Made by a program: the position numbers and the translations under genes
Assembly (NCBI RefSeq): GCF_013410875.1
Contig: NZ_JACCCU010000001.1
Span: 682,001 to 746,000, forward strand
Length of the DNA: 64,000 nucleotides
Direction of reading: 5' to 3'
DNA from: Tunturiibacter empetritectus
GTDB lineage: Bacteria; Acidobacteriota; Terriglobia; Terriglobales; Acidobacteriaceae
Shown here: positions 42,912 through 50,826 of the stretch, piece after piece
How the letters are laid out: the number at the start of each line of letters is the position of its first letter
How positions within the stretch are numbered: the stretch's first letter is position 1
Notes under the pieces: generated by a model
Databases searched by the model: none
What the model saw: only the letters and a program-made list of their open reading frames with translations
Told to the model about the DNA's origin: nothing

Positions 42912-44888
42912 TCACTCAATCCCTTTGCGTTCATCCCACACAAACCCTTCCCTGGGTCTTCCGTTAGTGGACGGCGGATCGGCGAGAGGTAGCGAAGCCT
43001 GGACTGCCGCCGTCGGCTTGGCGTGTTTCGGAGGCGACGTGTGTGCCGACGGCGCTGGCACCGAGGAAGTCGGCCCAGGCACGGCCTGCGGAGTCTTCCG
43101 CTCTATAAAATCAGGTTCTTTCGAGCGTTTCTTTGCCAATCGGAAGACGACCGGCACAACGCGATTCTCTTGCTTGATGAAACCGTGCAGCGGCCTAAGC
43201 CCAGATATTTCCGAAGGCATGATGAGCGCTTTGGTGGCAATCTCCATCGCATAGGACTTCTTGCTGCCGAGCAGCCCCATGCTGCGTGACTCCTTCAATC
43301 GCTCGACCTCGATCTCGCCGATAGCGTCGGAAATCCACTTGGCCGCGCGCGGCTCAGAGGTCTTGAAAAATACCTTCGTAGCGGGCTGGGAGAGCATGAC
43401 TTCGGCGTCATGGCCGTAGCGTTTTTCGAGTTGGCTGCGCCCCTGGAAGCCGAGCACGACGGGATTGCCGTACTTGCGATTTTCAGTCACCGCAGTGTGA
43501 AGCTGGGGCAGCTTGTTCAAGCTGGCCAGCTCATCAATGACGAACCATACCGGGTTGGCGGCGGGATCATCGCAGGGGCCTTGCATCCGCAGGATGAAGA
43601 GATCGAGCCACACCGAATGGAGCGGCAAGACCTTTTCCCGATAGTCGGGGCCGGAGGTCAGAAACACCCAGCGCTTGCGCTCCTTCCTCCAATCAGCTGT
43701 GGCGAAACTCGCACGTCCGCCGCCTCCCTCGGGCAGTAGCTCGAAGCAATCCGCTACCAAGTTGAGACTCGACAGTACCCCGGCACGCTGCGCCGGAGCT
43801 GCTGGATCAATTAACGCAGCCAAAGGTGTTCCTTCCACGATGGAAGCCAACGCCTCCGGGTCGCTCATCCATTGCAAAAGGAAGTGCGTCGGCATCCGAC
43901 GCCGTAGCATCGCGGCAAGCAAACGGCGCGGGGCGTCTGTGAAGAATGCCTTCTCGTACTCCTTCTCTGGAAGAAAAGCTGCGGCAATCGTAGCGGCGGT
44001 CTCATCGCGCACGATCTCCTGATCAAGACTCCAGTAGGGACACCGGGCGTCGAGAGGATTCAGGATCAGGTCGCCGCGACTGGGGTCATAGAACTCCCCC
44101 ACGAAATCCATCGCCGGGTCATAGACGATGGCCGTCTCACCGCGCTGCTGTACTTGACGCAGGATCTGCCGGATGGCCGTCGATTTACCCGAACCGGTGT
44201 CACCGATCAGCTCGATATGGCTGGACTCCAAACGGCGCGGAATCCGGAAACTCGGCCCGAACGGAAGCCAACTCCAAGGAGCTTTTTCAAAGCGCAAGTG
44301 GAAAGAAATCCCATCCGTTCCGAGTCGGCGACGCCAGCTGCCCGACAGCAATTCGGGGCCTTTGGTGCGCCGTCCGTGCCGCTCCTCATGCTGCCCACTG
44401 CGTCCTCGTCTAAGCTGAAGCCGGAGCGCGTACAGCAACAAAATCCCAGCCAAGCCGTAGATCATGGGCCGTGCGAAGAGCCACAAAACGCTCTCGCCGT
44501 CGTAGATCGTAGCCTGTAGATACGGAACCAGCTCGGAGGAGCGAACCTTCTCCGGAGGGGTCTGAACCACTTCGCGCCAACCCTCCTCGATGGCTTTGGG
44601 CGAGAGGCTGACTGGCAGTTTTGGACTCGGCCCAGAGACCGCATCCTCTGGCAAAAGCATTTCGGGTTTTCGTCCGGGAGCGGCCTTCATCACCCACCGG
44701 ATGGTCATCAGATTGCCGGGCAGGCGAGTACCTACAGTGCTCGCAGAGTATACCGGGAGATAGATTTTCTGGAGCGGCGGGAGTGTCCAAGCGAGCCAGG
44801 CGGAGACCGAAACAATGAGCGCGAGCGGCCCCAGGGTGATCCAGACAAGTAGCCAGAAGAGCCTCCCTGTCCGGCTCGGAAACTGCAT
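42912..44888 (-). CDS. Type IV coupling protein (TraD/TrwB-like ATPase)
   Basis: Inner membrane DNA pump connecting the relaxosome to a secretion channel. Two N-terminal transmembrane helices (about 8-32 and 140-160), Walker A GDTGSGKSTAIRQIL (about 228), Walker B VWFVIDELASLNKLP (about 450) and the PVVLGFQGRSQLEKRYG segment of the TraD N-terminal-domain family. 658 residues. ATG at 44888. The RHH accessory gene ends 9 bases upstream, so they are cotranscribed. The proline-rich C-terminus (about 590-658) may contact relaxosome proteins. Confidence 0.93.
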   Translation of the reverse strand: MQFPSRTGRLFWLLVWITLGPLALIVSVSAWLAWTLPPLQKIYLPVYSASTVGTRLPGNLMTIRWVMKAAPGRKPEMLLPEDAVSGPSPKLPVSLSPKAIEEGWREVVQTPPEKVRSSELVPYLQATIYDGESVLWLFARPMIYGLAGILLLYALRLQLRRGRSGQHEERHGRRTKGPELLSGSWRRRLGTDGISFHLRFEKAPWSWLPFGPSFRIPRRLESSHIELIGDTGSGKSTAIRQILRQVQQRGETAIVYDPAMDFVGEFYDPSRGDLILNPLDARCPYWSLDQEIVRDETAATIAAAFLPEKEYEKAFFTDAPRRLLAAMLRRRMPTHFLLQWMSDPEALASIVEGTPLAALIDPAAPAQRAGVLSSLNLVADCFELLPEGGGGRASFATADWRKERKRWVFLTSGPDYREKVLPLHSVWLDLFILRMQGPCDDPAANPVWFVIDELASLNKLPQLHTAVTENRKYGNPVVLGFQGRSQLEKRYGHDAEVMLSQPATKVFFKTSEPRAAKWISDAIGEIEVERLKESRSMGLLGSKKSYAMEIATKALIMPSEISGLRPLHGFIKQENRVVPVVFRLAKKRSKEPDFIERKTPQAVPGPTSSVPAPSAHTSPPKHAKPTAAVQASLPLADPPSTNGRPREGFVWDERKGIE

Positions 44889-44896
44889 CGGGCGGC

Positions 44897-45334
44897 TCAG
44901 GGCTTGCCCCCGTTCTGACTCCCGTCCTGCCCTCCCTGGGCGAGAAAATCCGCCATCAACTTCCGCGCGCTTTCGAGCTTCCGCACGTCGGCTTGGTCAC
45001 GGATTTTTAGCACGGAATCAGGGAGCAGATGCTTGCCTTCAGCGTTCGCCTGGGCGGTCGCGTGGAAGAGATTCAGGAGCAGATATCGGGTCGCCGAGAC
45101 CTCCGAAAGCAGCAGCTCCATCGGGTCCGCTGGACGTTGCCGCGCCGTCTTCAGGGCCAACTCGCGCAGCCATTCCGCAAGCGACTTCCCGTCGCGCCCA
45201 GCGGCGGCTTCGACCTCGCGCAGCTCTTCCGGAGTAAGTCTGGTTGCTACCGTCTTGGCGCGGAGGCCAGGGCGAACTTCATCGTCGGGTGGCGATGGAG
45301 GATGCGCCGGGGCCGGGATGCGAGGAGTGGTCAT
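44897..45334 (-). CDS. Ribbon-helix-helix relaxosome accessory protein (MobC/TrwA-like)
   Basis: 145 residues from ATG 45334. A disordered proline-rich start is followed by an RHH/MobC-type segment: KTVATRLTPEELREVEAAAGRDGKSLAEWLRELAL (in pieces KTVATRLTPEEL and KSLAEWLREL, residues about 28-65), which probably binds oriT DNA as a dimer. It is the first gene of the accessory-coupling protein unit, with the probable oriT directly upstream. Confidence 0.75.
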   Translation of the reverse strand: MTTPRIPAPAHPPSPPDDEVRPGLRAKTVATRLTPEELREVEAAAGRDGKSLAEWLRELALKTARQRPADPMELLLSEVSATRYLLLNLFHATAQANAEGKHLLPDSVLKIRDQADVRKLESARKLMADFLAQGGQDGSQNGGKP

Positions 45335-45427
45335 GGGGAGGGCCACCTCAAAAACAGAGTGCATCCGACGACGGCAATAGTCAACCCATGAAACCGCACT
45401 TGCCAGTCAAGTGCTTTAGTATTCAAT

Positions 45428-45600
45428 GCGTTTACGCGAAAGCGACAAAGTGAGTCCAGGCGGCAACTGGCGTTTACGGACGTAAACGCGGAACGGCTAA
45501 GTAGCTGATGGTAATCGCGTTTACCGCCGGGAACTTCCGGTTTACTTACATCTCCCATTTGGGGGTGATGTGTCAGCTCTACAACCGCTGCGTAGCAGCG
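45428..45600. other. Probable oriT/relaxosome-binding region with iterated GCGTTTAC motifs and hairpins
   Basis: Three copies of GCGTTTAC (45428, 45470, 45517), the second forming a perfect palindrome GCGTTTACG-GA-CGTAAACGC (45470-45489). A further hairpin CGCTGC (45586-45591) / GCAGCG (45595-45600) extends by outer pairs ACAAC/GTTGT. It lies between the accessory gene and a truncated relaxase gene, the usual position of oriT. It could also be an iteron origin. Confidence 0.6.
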
Positions 45601-45638
45601 TCGGGTTGTTGGCCTCCACGCATCCACGGCGACAGCCT

Positions 45639-46103
45639 TTAGGTCTGCAACAGAACCGCAACCGGGCATTCGTGGACGCGCACGGTAGGCTCGCGTGCGA
45701 CAAATCGCTCCCCGAGTGGAAACTGGCGGAAGGGGAATGAGCGGGGCATCACCCCCACCAATACCGTCACCGAGACCGACTTCGGCGCGGAAAACGTCGC
45801 ATCCCACCCGGCCCGGTGCTCGACTGAAGCCACCTCCCTACCGTTCTTGCCTTCGTAGGTCTTCGATACGGAGTGCCGGACGAGCTGCGCCTCTGTCTGA
45901 GGATGCTGACCTTCGCTCAACCGAGCGAAATGCTCGGAGCCGACCGCACCCTGTAGGCCCCATTGGCTGGCCAGCTTGCCTTGCCACTCCGAGTGACCCT
46001 GCTGGTCGCGGCTCCAGTAATTCTGCTTTTCGGACGCGAACTCGCGTGCGTGATACGTCCGCGCATGGTCGGCTGAGAGCGGTTTGGAGGAGATGGAAAG
46101 CAT
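45639..46103 (-). pseudogene. Truncated second MobF relaxase (N-terminal fragment)
   Basis: Residues 1-116 align with the start of the complete relaxase at 38195-40966 (about three quarters identical by eye: ARTYHAREFASEKQNYWSRD, EHRAGWDATFSAPKSVSV). Identity stops at about 45756; the remaining 38 codons are unrelated. The nicking tyrosines are kept, but the metal-binding histidines and the helicase are missing, so it should be inactive. The divergence suggests it came from a related element rather than from a recent duplication. Confidence 0.85.
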
Positions 46104-46108
46104 AAATC

Positions 46109-47701
46109 CTAGGCCTTTGTACTATGCAACGCGTTCTTCAGACGTTCCCGTAAGTCCTTGTTTGGTTCAGCTTGGAGAGCTGTCCCGAGCAACCACTCAG
46201 CCCCCTCAGGCCAAGTTGATCGAGGCCACTCAAGAAGAGCATTAAGAGCCATATTCCGATTCCGGGTAACCGGACTTTGAATGCCAGCCTTGAGAAATTT
46301 CCAGCCATGCTCTGGGAACCTCTTCAAATCCTGCAATACCCAATCGAGCGCTCGATGCGCCTCATACTTCTCTCCAAAACCAAGCGAGTCTGTCGGCCCG
46401 GTTGCGATCTGCTCTAACGGAAAAACTCCGTCTGCAAACCGCAGTACCTCTTCGATCTGCGCTTCGTCTGTCTGTTCAAGAAGCCGATACCAGGAGGACG
46501 ATTTCAATGGCGCAGCTTTGACCTTTGCGAAATGAACATTCCGTGTGCTGATGCCGAGCTGTTGGGCTGCTGCATCAGCTTGATAGAAGGCTCGGTCTTC
46601 CTCTGACAGGAGACCTTGATCCACTTTGTTTCGCCATTCTGGGCGTCCTATCTGATCGTCGCACTGGGCTTGTAGTCGAACGCGCAGTCCATCATCCCAT
46701 CCATTCGACAATCGCTCTCTCCACCCGTCATCGTTGAAAAGGAAGTTCTTCAAACAAGCGAGGCAGAGCAAGTGCTCAAGGTCGAGATCCGCAGTGCCGG
46801 TCACATGTCTTAGATACTCTCGAACTGATTCTGGAGCCTGAGGATAGTCATCGATGGAGTCTGCTGGCCCTCCATAGACAAGTGCTTTGAGGATAGCGGC
46901 GGCTCCATCCAAAAGCTCTGTATCAATGTGCGTTGGCCTGAGGGCTTCATGCAGTCTGCCAGTCTTCGCACAGACACCAGCAAGGTACTCATACATCACA
47001 TTATTTCGAAAACCTTCGCGCAGCATCCATGCCTGAATGTCGCGGTTTTGGGTGCCGCTAAGCCTCTCGACCACCTGAACTCGGCCCCATCCGTGAACTC
47101 GTTTAGCGATGTTCCACAATTTCTGTTCAGGATCGGTTGAAAGGCGGGCGACAGCTTTAGCCGCATACAAGGTGAACTCATCGTGAGTCGCTAGCAACTC
47201 CAAAACGGGCAGGTCGCTTTCATTGCCCGCTAGCTCAATCAGCATGAGCCCCAGCTTTACGTTCTCCTTTTCATCGGCTTCATTTGCTAGGTAGCGGCCG
47301 GTTTCAGTAACTCGGGATTTATAACGCCGTAGAAGACCTGCGCCGATCGCTTGCTCAAGGCCATCTGCTTCGGAAAGCAATGGTTCCCTTCGCACAGAGG
47401 AGTACAACGCCGAAAGGTTTTCGGCAGTGGCGCGATTCAGGAATCTCTCCAGCGCGCTGAGGAGTTCGGTCCTCCTTTGCTCTGGGCCGACGGCTTCTGG
47501 GTCGAATAGATGGTGACTTGTTACACCGTCCAAAGCACCTGCGGTCCAGCCAATCTTGTTTTCGTCCCTGTCTGTTTTATCCGGAAGGTCAGCGTCTCCT
47601 CCTTGAGCCTGAACGTAGGCAAAGAGAGATTGGCCGGTCCACGGCGGCGTGATCCCTTTGAGAGACCAAGGTCGGAAATTTAGGAGATTCATCATTGGCA
47701 T
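46109..47701 (-). CDS. Large unknown protein, helical repeat-like
   Basis: 530 residues from the ATG at 47701 (MPMMNLLNFRPWSLKGITPPW). A leading W/P-rich motif is followed by a mostly helical sequence with ARM/HEAT-like repeats in the middle (LGLMLIELAGNESDLPVLEL, HDEFTLYAAKAVARL). No catalytic motif recognised; similar proteins are sometimes labelled limonene hydroxylase without basis. It is the last gene of the likely defence operon: 110 bases separate it from the previous gene on the same strand. Confidence 0.6.
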   Translation of the reverse strand: MPMMNLLNFRPWSLKGITPPWTGQSLFAYVQAQGGDADLPDKTDRDENKIGWTAGALDGVTSHHLFDPEAVGPEQRRTELLSALERFLNRATAENLSALYSSVRREPLLSEADGLEQAIGAGLLRRYKSRVTETGRYLANEADEKENVKLGLMLIELAGNESDLPVLELLATHDEFTLYAAKAVARLSTDPEQKLWNIAKRVHGWGRVQVVERLSGTQNRDIQAWMLREGFRNNVMYEYLAGVCAKTGRLHEALRPTHIDTELLDGAAAILKALVYGGPADSIDDYPQAPESVREYLRHVTGTADLDLEHLLCLACLKNFLFNDDGWRERLSNGWDDGLRVRLQAQCDDQIGRPEWRNKVDQGLLSEEDRAFYQADAAAQQLGISTRNVHFAKVKAAPLKSSSWYRLLEQTDEAQIEEVLRFADGVFPLEQIATGPTDSLGFGEKYEAHRALDWVLQDLKRFPEHGWKFLKAGIQSPVTRNRNMALNALLEWPRSTWPEGAEWLLGTALQAEPNKDLRERLKNALHSTKA

Positions 47702-47811
47702 GTTCAACAAACTCTATATGCAAGGAGCACTGAAACCTCTAATCGATCCCTTGCGATCCCTACCGCGACATCCTAACCGAAGGTGGGCACCGAACCGACC
47801 TAAAGCCAAAT

Positions 47812-48621
47812 CTAAAATAGACTCTCTTGTGTCAAGTGCGGGGGATAGAATGTGCCGATGATGACGAAGGGATTTTTTGCCTTACGGACGTGCCATTCGT
47901 ACGTCGTGCCAAGGAATAGGTACAGGTCTTTGGTTTTGACAAAGTCATCCATGTACTTCTGGCGTACCTTCTGGACGGCCTGATCCTTGCCGTAGTATTT
48001 TTCGCAGTTCCAATATAGCTGGCCGATTTCCCAATCCTCGATCATCAGCTTGCTCTCGACACCGGCATCGTCCTTGAAGCGGTACGAGAATTTGTATGGG
48101 AGCTTTGGCATGATCTTGAAATCTTCGAGGTTCTGATCCTCGAAAAGATGACCTTGTTTCATGCTGTTGAGAATTCCGTTGATTTTGTCGTGCGGCCATT
48201 CGGGCTCGGCGACCTCTGCGACAAACTCAAAGACCTCGGCGGGCCTGAACACAACAAGCGAGATTTTGTTGTGGTGCGCAAGACCAATGATCTCTTTCAG
48301 GTTGGTGTAGATTTTCTTGTTGCCGAGAACTAGCTTTCGGCGATCCGCCCATTGACGCTCGGTGCCGATTTCATCAAGGAGTTTGATGTCGCTCGTGCTG
48401 AGAACACGGTAACTTTCGGGTCGCTGGTCCCCTTTGTTACGAGCGATATCTACCTCGACCCATTGGTATTTCTTGTATTGCTGCCCCTCGTCGAGCAGCC
48501 GGAAGGGAATGGGATAGAGGCGAATCCACGAGCCATCCTCACGAAAACCCGCCGTGCAGGCCAGTTCCTTATATTTTTCCGAGATGGTCGGATAGGTTTT
48601 GACGGTGATTAGGACTTTCAC
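47812..48621 (-). CDS. Unknown protein linked to the DUF488 gene
   Basis: 269 residues; the start appears to be GTG at 48621 (MKVLITVKTYPTISEKYKEL). A compact mixed alpha/beta start (TAGFREDGSWIRLYPIPFR) and a C-terminal LYLFLGTTYEWHVRKAKNPF segment. I do not recognise a named family. It lies 22 bases after the DUF488 gene on the same strand; the close spacing suggests they act together. Confidence 0.65.
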   Translation of the reverse strand: MKVLITVKTYPTISEKYKELACTAGFREDGSWIRLYPIPFRLLDEGQQYKKYQWVEVDIARNKGDQRPESYRVLSTSDIKLLDEIGTERQWADRRKLVLGNKKIYTNLKEIIGLAHHNKISLVVFRPAEVFEFVAEVAEPEWPHDKINGILNSMKQGHLFEDQNLEDFKIMPKLPYKFSYRFKDDAGVESKLMIEDWEIGQLYWNCEKYYGKDQAVQKVRQKYMDDFVKTKDLYLFLGTTYEWHVRKAKNPFVIIGTFYPPHLTQESLF

Positions 48622-48643
48622 TTTGGCATTCTCTTAGAGAACT

Positions 48644-49519
48644 TCAGATGTGATGGATGTCGTGTTTCCAGCCTGGGAGCGCGGACATTGCTTTTGCAAC
48701 GCGCCCCCGATGGCACATGCAGACATCTGCCTCAAAACAGGTAATCGCAATCCGCTTGTTTTTCAGGAAGATGTCGAACAGATCTTGTAGCGCCTTTCCG
48801 TTCTGCTTCAATTCCTCTTTTTCGTAGGAATTGAACAGGCGGTCGTAATCGGCTTGGGTATTCAGCTCTTGCCGTCTGTCCGACGCAATCCCAAGCTCCG
48901 GGATATGCACATAGCCAATTCCGAGCTTCTTGACAGTATCGGAGAGCGCTTTTTTGGAGAAACCATATTTGCGGCTTAGGGGATTGCGGCGCACGTCTAC
49001 GAGCGTCTTGACGCTGTTTTTGATGAGGCGATTCAAATAGCCTTCAAGGGAAGATCCCTCGTAGCCGATGGTAAAAAAGCAAGCGGCAGCGGCGGCGGGG
49101 CGCGCAGCCGTAATTGCGCTGACCTCTTGATTGTTCATGATCTTCGCGGCACGTTCGCTGTTGATGGCGTAATAAGGATAGCGGCGGTAAACGTCCTGCA
49201 ACAGCTTCGTACCCTTCAGGTGCGAGTATTTGGCGTAGCAGCGGTCAAACGCTGCCCCGTCGACTAACCCTTCCGTCGAAAACCCTTCCTGTAATTGCCA
49301 GTCATCGGTATCGGCCAAAGCGCCAATCTCGACGAGGCGGCGCTTGTCAGCATAGGACTGGAACGAAAAACTGCCGAATCTGTAAGGCACGAATTCAAAG
49401 GACGGCTCTTGCTGGAATTCCCGCGTAAACAGGAATAAATATTTTTGGAAGTCCGTGCTAAGCAAATGGCCGCCGAAGGCGCTGAGCAGTCCAATTAGCG
49501 TTTTCTGGCGGTAATTCAT
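48644..49519 (-). CDS. DUF488-domain protein with an N-terminal helical domain
   Basis: 291 residues. The C-terminal half is DUF488: FFTIGYEGSSLEGYLNRLI, TLVDVRRNPLSRKYGFSKKAL and the closing CFEADVCMCHRGRVA with its cysteine/histidine cluster. The N-terminal 140 residues (LIGLLSAFGGHLLSTDFQKYLFLF) form a separate helical domain like that of proteins in toxin/defence contexts. Biochemical role unknown. ATG at 49519, 92 bases downstream of the GIY-YIG nuclease. Confidence 0.75.
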   Translation of the reverse strand: MNYRQKTLIGLLSAFGGHLLSTDFQKYLFLFTREFQQEPSFEFVPYRFGSFSFQSYADKRRLVEIGALADTDDWQLQEGFSTEGLVDGAAFDRCYAKYSHLKGTKLLQDVYRRYPYYAINSERAAKIMNNQEVSAITAARPAAAAACFFTIGYEGSSLEGYLNRLIKNSVKTLVDVRRNPLSRKYGFSKKALSDTVKKLGIGYVHIPELGIASDRRQELNTQADYDRLFNSYEKEELKQNGKALQDLFDIFLKNKRIAITCFEADVCMCHRGRVAKAMSALPGWKHDIHHI

Positions 49520-49611
49520 GGTGAACCTTCATTTCGGAGTACAAACTCAATGGTACAGATTAGCTGCTGAAGCGACCCAAAGGAAGAGGTTTGCGCGAAA
49601 GCCGTACCCGA

Positions 49612-50826
49612 CTAGACATTCGCTAGGCCTGTCTTTACCAGACGCGCCGCCATCGGGTCATAAACGAATTGGGTAATGCTTCCGTCCTTGATGCGCTTGA
49701 CCGCCTCGTCCACCACAAACAGCGGGACCAGGAACCACTCGCGAGGTTTGATTGGATTGCCGAAGCGGTCCTTAATTTCGATGTCCAACTGCGCGGGATC
49801 GAAGACTCGATGAATCAGGTTTTCGAGCTTGACGCGGTTGACGTTGTAAAGAACGTAAGTAGCGACAACCTCCACTTCGGCCATCAGGAAGGTGGGGTCC
49901 AGGCTTGCGTTTGCGACGCGCGTTCCAATCTTTCCTCCGGTGACGCCGATTTTATGCAATACCTCACGATGGGCTGCAACGATTGGATTGTCTGACTTGC
50001 TTCTCAGAACATAAATGGTCCCGCTAGCAAGATCGTCCGCGTCGTGTTCATCCGCGAACAAAGGCCCCGCGTCAGGGTTTGTAATGATGCGGCCCGCCTG
50101 CTCTTTATCGGGATAAAGAGACCGTTGGAACGAGCGCATGAGTATATTGCTTTCGGTCCCGTTGTCATAGATGATGCGCAAGCGGCTGTCCCTGCGGTCG
50201 TACCCAGTTCTAAAGCCCTCTCCGACCTCAGCAACGTAGGCAACCTGGCCGCCAACGATGAAGTATTGGCCTTTCTGAATCTCGGCCATCTTGATCTGAT
50301 CCATCGTCTGAACAGGGATCGACTCACGAACGCCGGACTGCAACTCTCTTTGAACCTTCTCGATGAGCGGCTTGAATACTTCAAAATCCTCACAGACGGC
50401 ACGGTTGGCAATCTCTTCGGCAGCACGTTTGTCTGCGCTCTTACGAACGTGGTGCAGCTCAGTGATGCTTCCCGCGTCTGGAATGTCTTTCAGCTCGGCT
50501 AGCAACTCTTCGTCATCAATCGCCTCATGCGAAACGTCCACAATAATCTCCCCACCAGCGAGCAACCCTTGATGGTCGAGCGCCGCAAGCAACGAGCGGA
50601 ACTCCGGCAGCGTGCGCAGCCGGTCGAGACGCACAGCATACAACCTCTCGAAGATATCGAGATCTTCGCCGTGTTTGGGTAAGCGGCCATGCTTCTCGAC
50701 AAACCGCTGAATCTCTTCGAAACCAGCGATGACGCGCTCGTCTCGCGGCGAGCGGCCACCTTTCTTCTCCGACTCTGCAAAATCGCTGAGTTCCGCGCGC
50801 AGTTCATCGAGATCAATTTCGCTCAT
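49612..50826 (-). CDS. GIY-YIG nuclease-domain protein of the helicase/methyltransferase operon
   Basis: 404 residues from ATG 50826, which follows GAGGG and overlaps the helicase stop by 14 bases; the ORF can extend 32 codons further inside the helicase gene. The C-terminal part carries a T5orf172/MUG113-type GIY-YIG domain: TIYVLRSKSD (about 270), LHKIGVTGGKIGTRVA (about 290) and the helix with the metal glutamate VKLENLIHRVF (about 335). The N-terminal 200 residues are helical and charged, of unknown fold. It probably supplies the DNA cleavage step of the module. Confidence 0.82.
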   Translation of the reverse strand: MSEIDLDELRAELSDFAESEKKGGRSPRDERVIAGFEEIQRFVEKHGRLPKHGEDLDIFERLYAVRLDRLRTLPEFRSLLAALDHQGLLAGGEIIVDVSHEAIDDEELLAELKDIPDAGSITELHHVRKSADKRAAEEIANRAVCEDFEVFKPLIEKVQRELQSGVRESIPVQTMDQIKMAEIQKGQYFIVGGQVAYVAEVGEGFRTGYDRRDSRLRIIYDNGTESNILMRSFQRSLYPDKEQAGRIITNPDAGPLFADEHDADDLASGTIYVLRSKSDNPIVAAHREVLHKIGVTGGKIGTRVANASLDPTFLMAEVEVVATYVLYNVNRVKLENLIHRVFDPAQLDIEIKDRFGNPIKPREWFLVPLFVVDEAVKRIKDGSITQFVYDPMAARLVKTGLANV

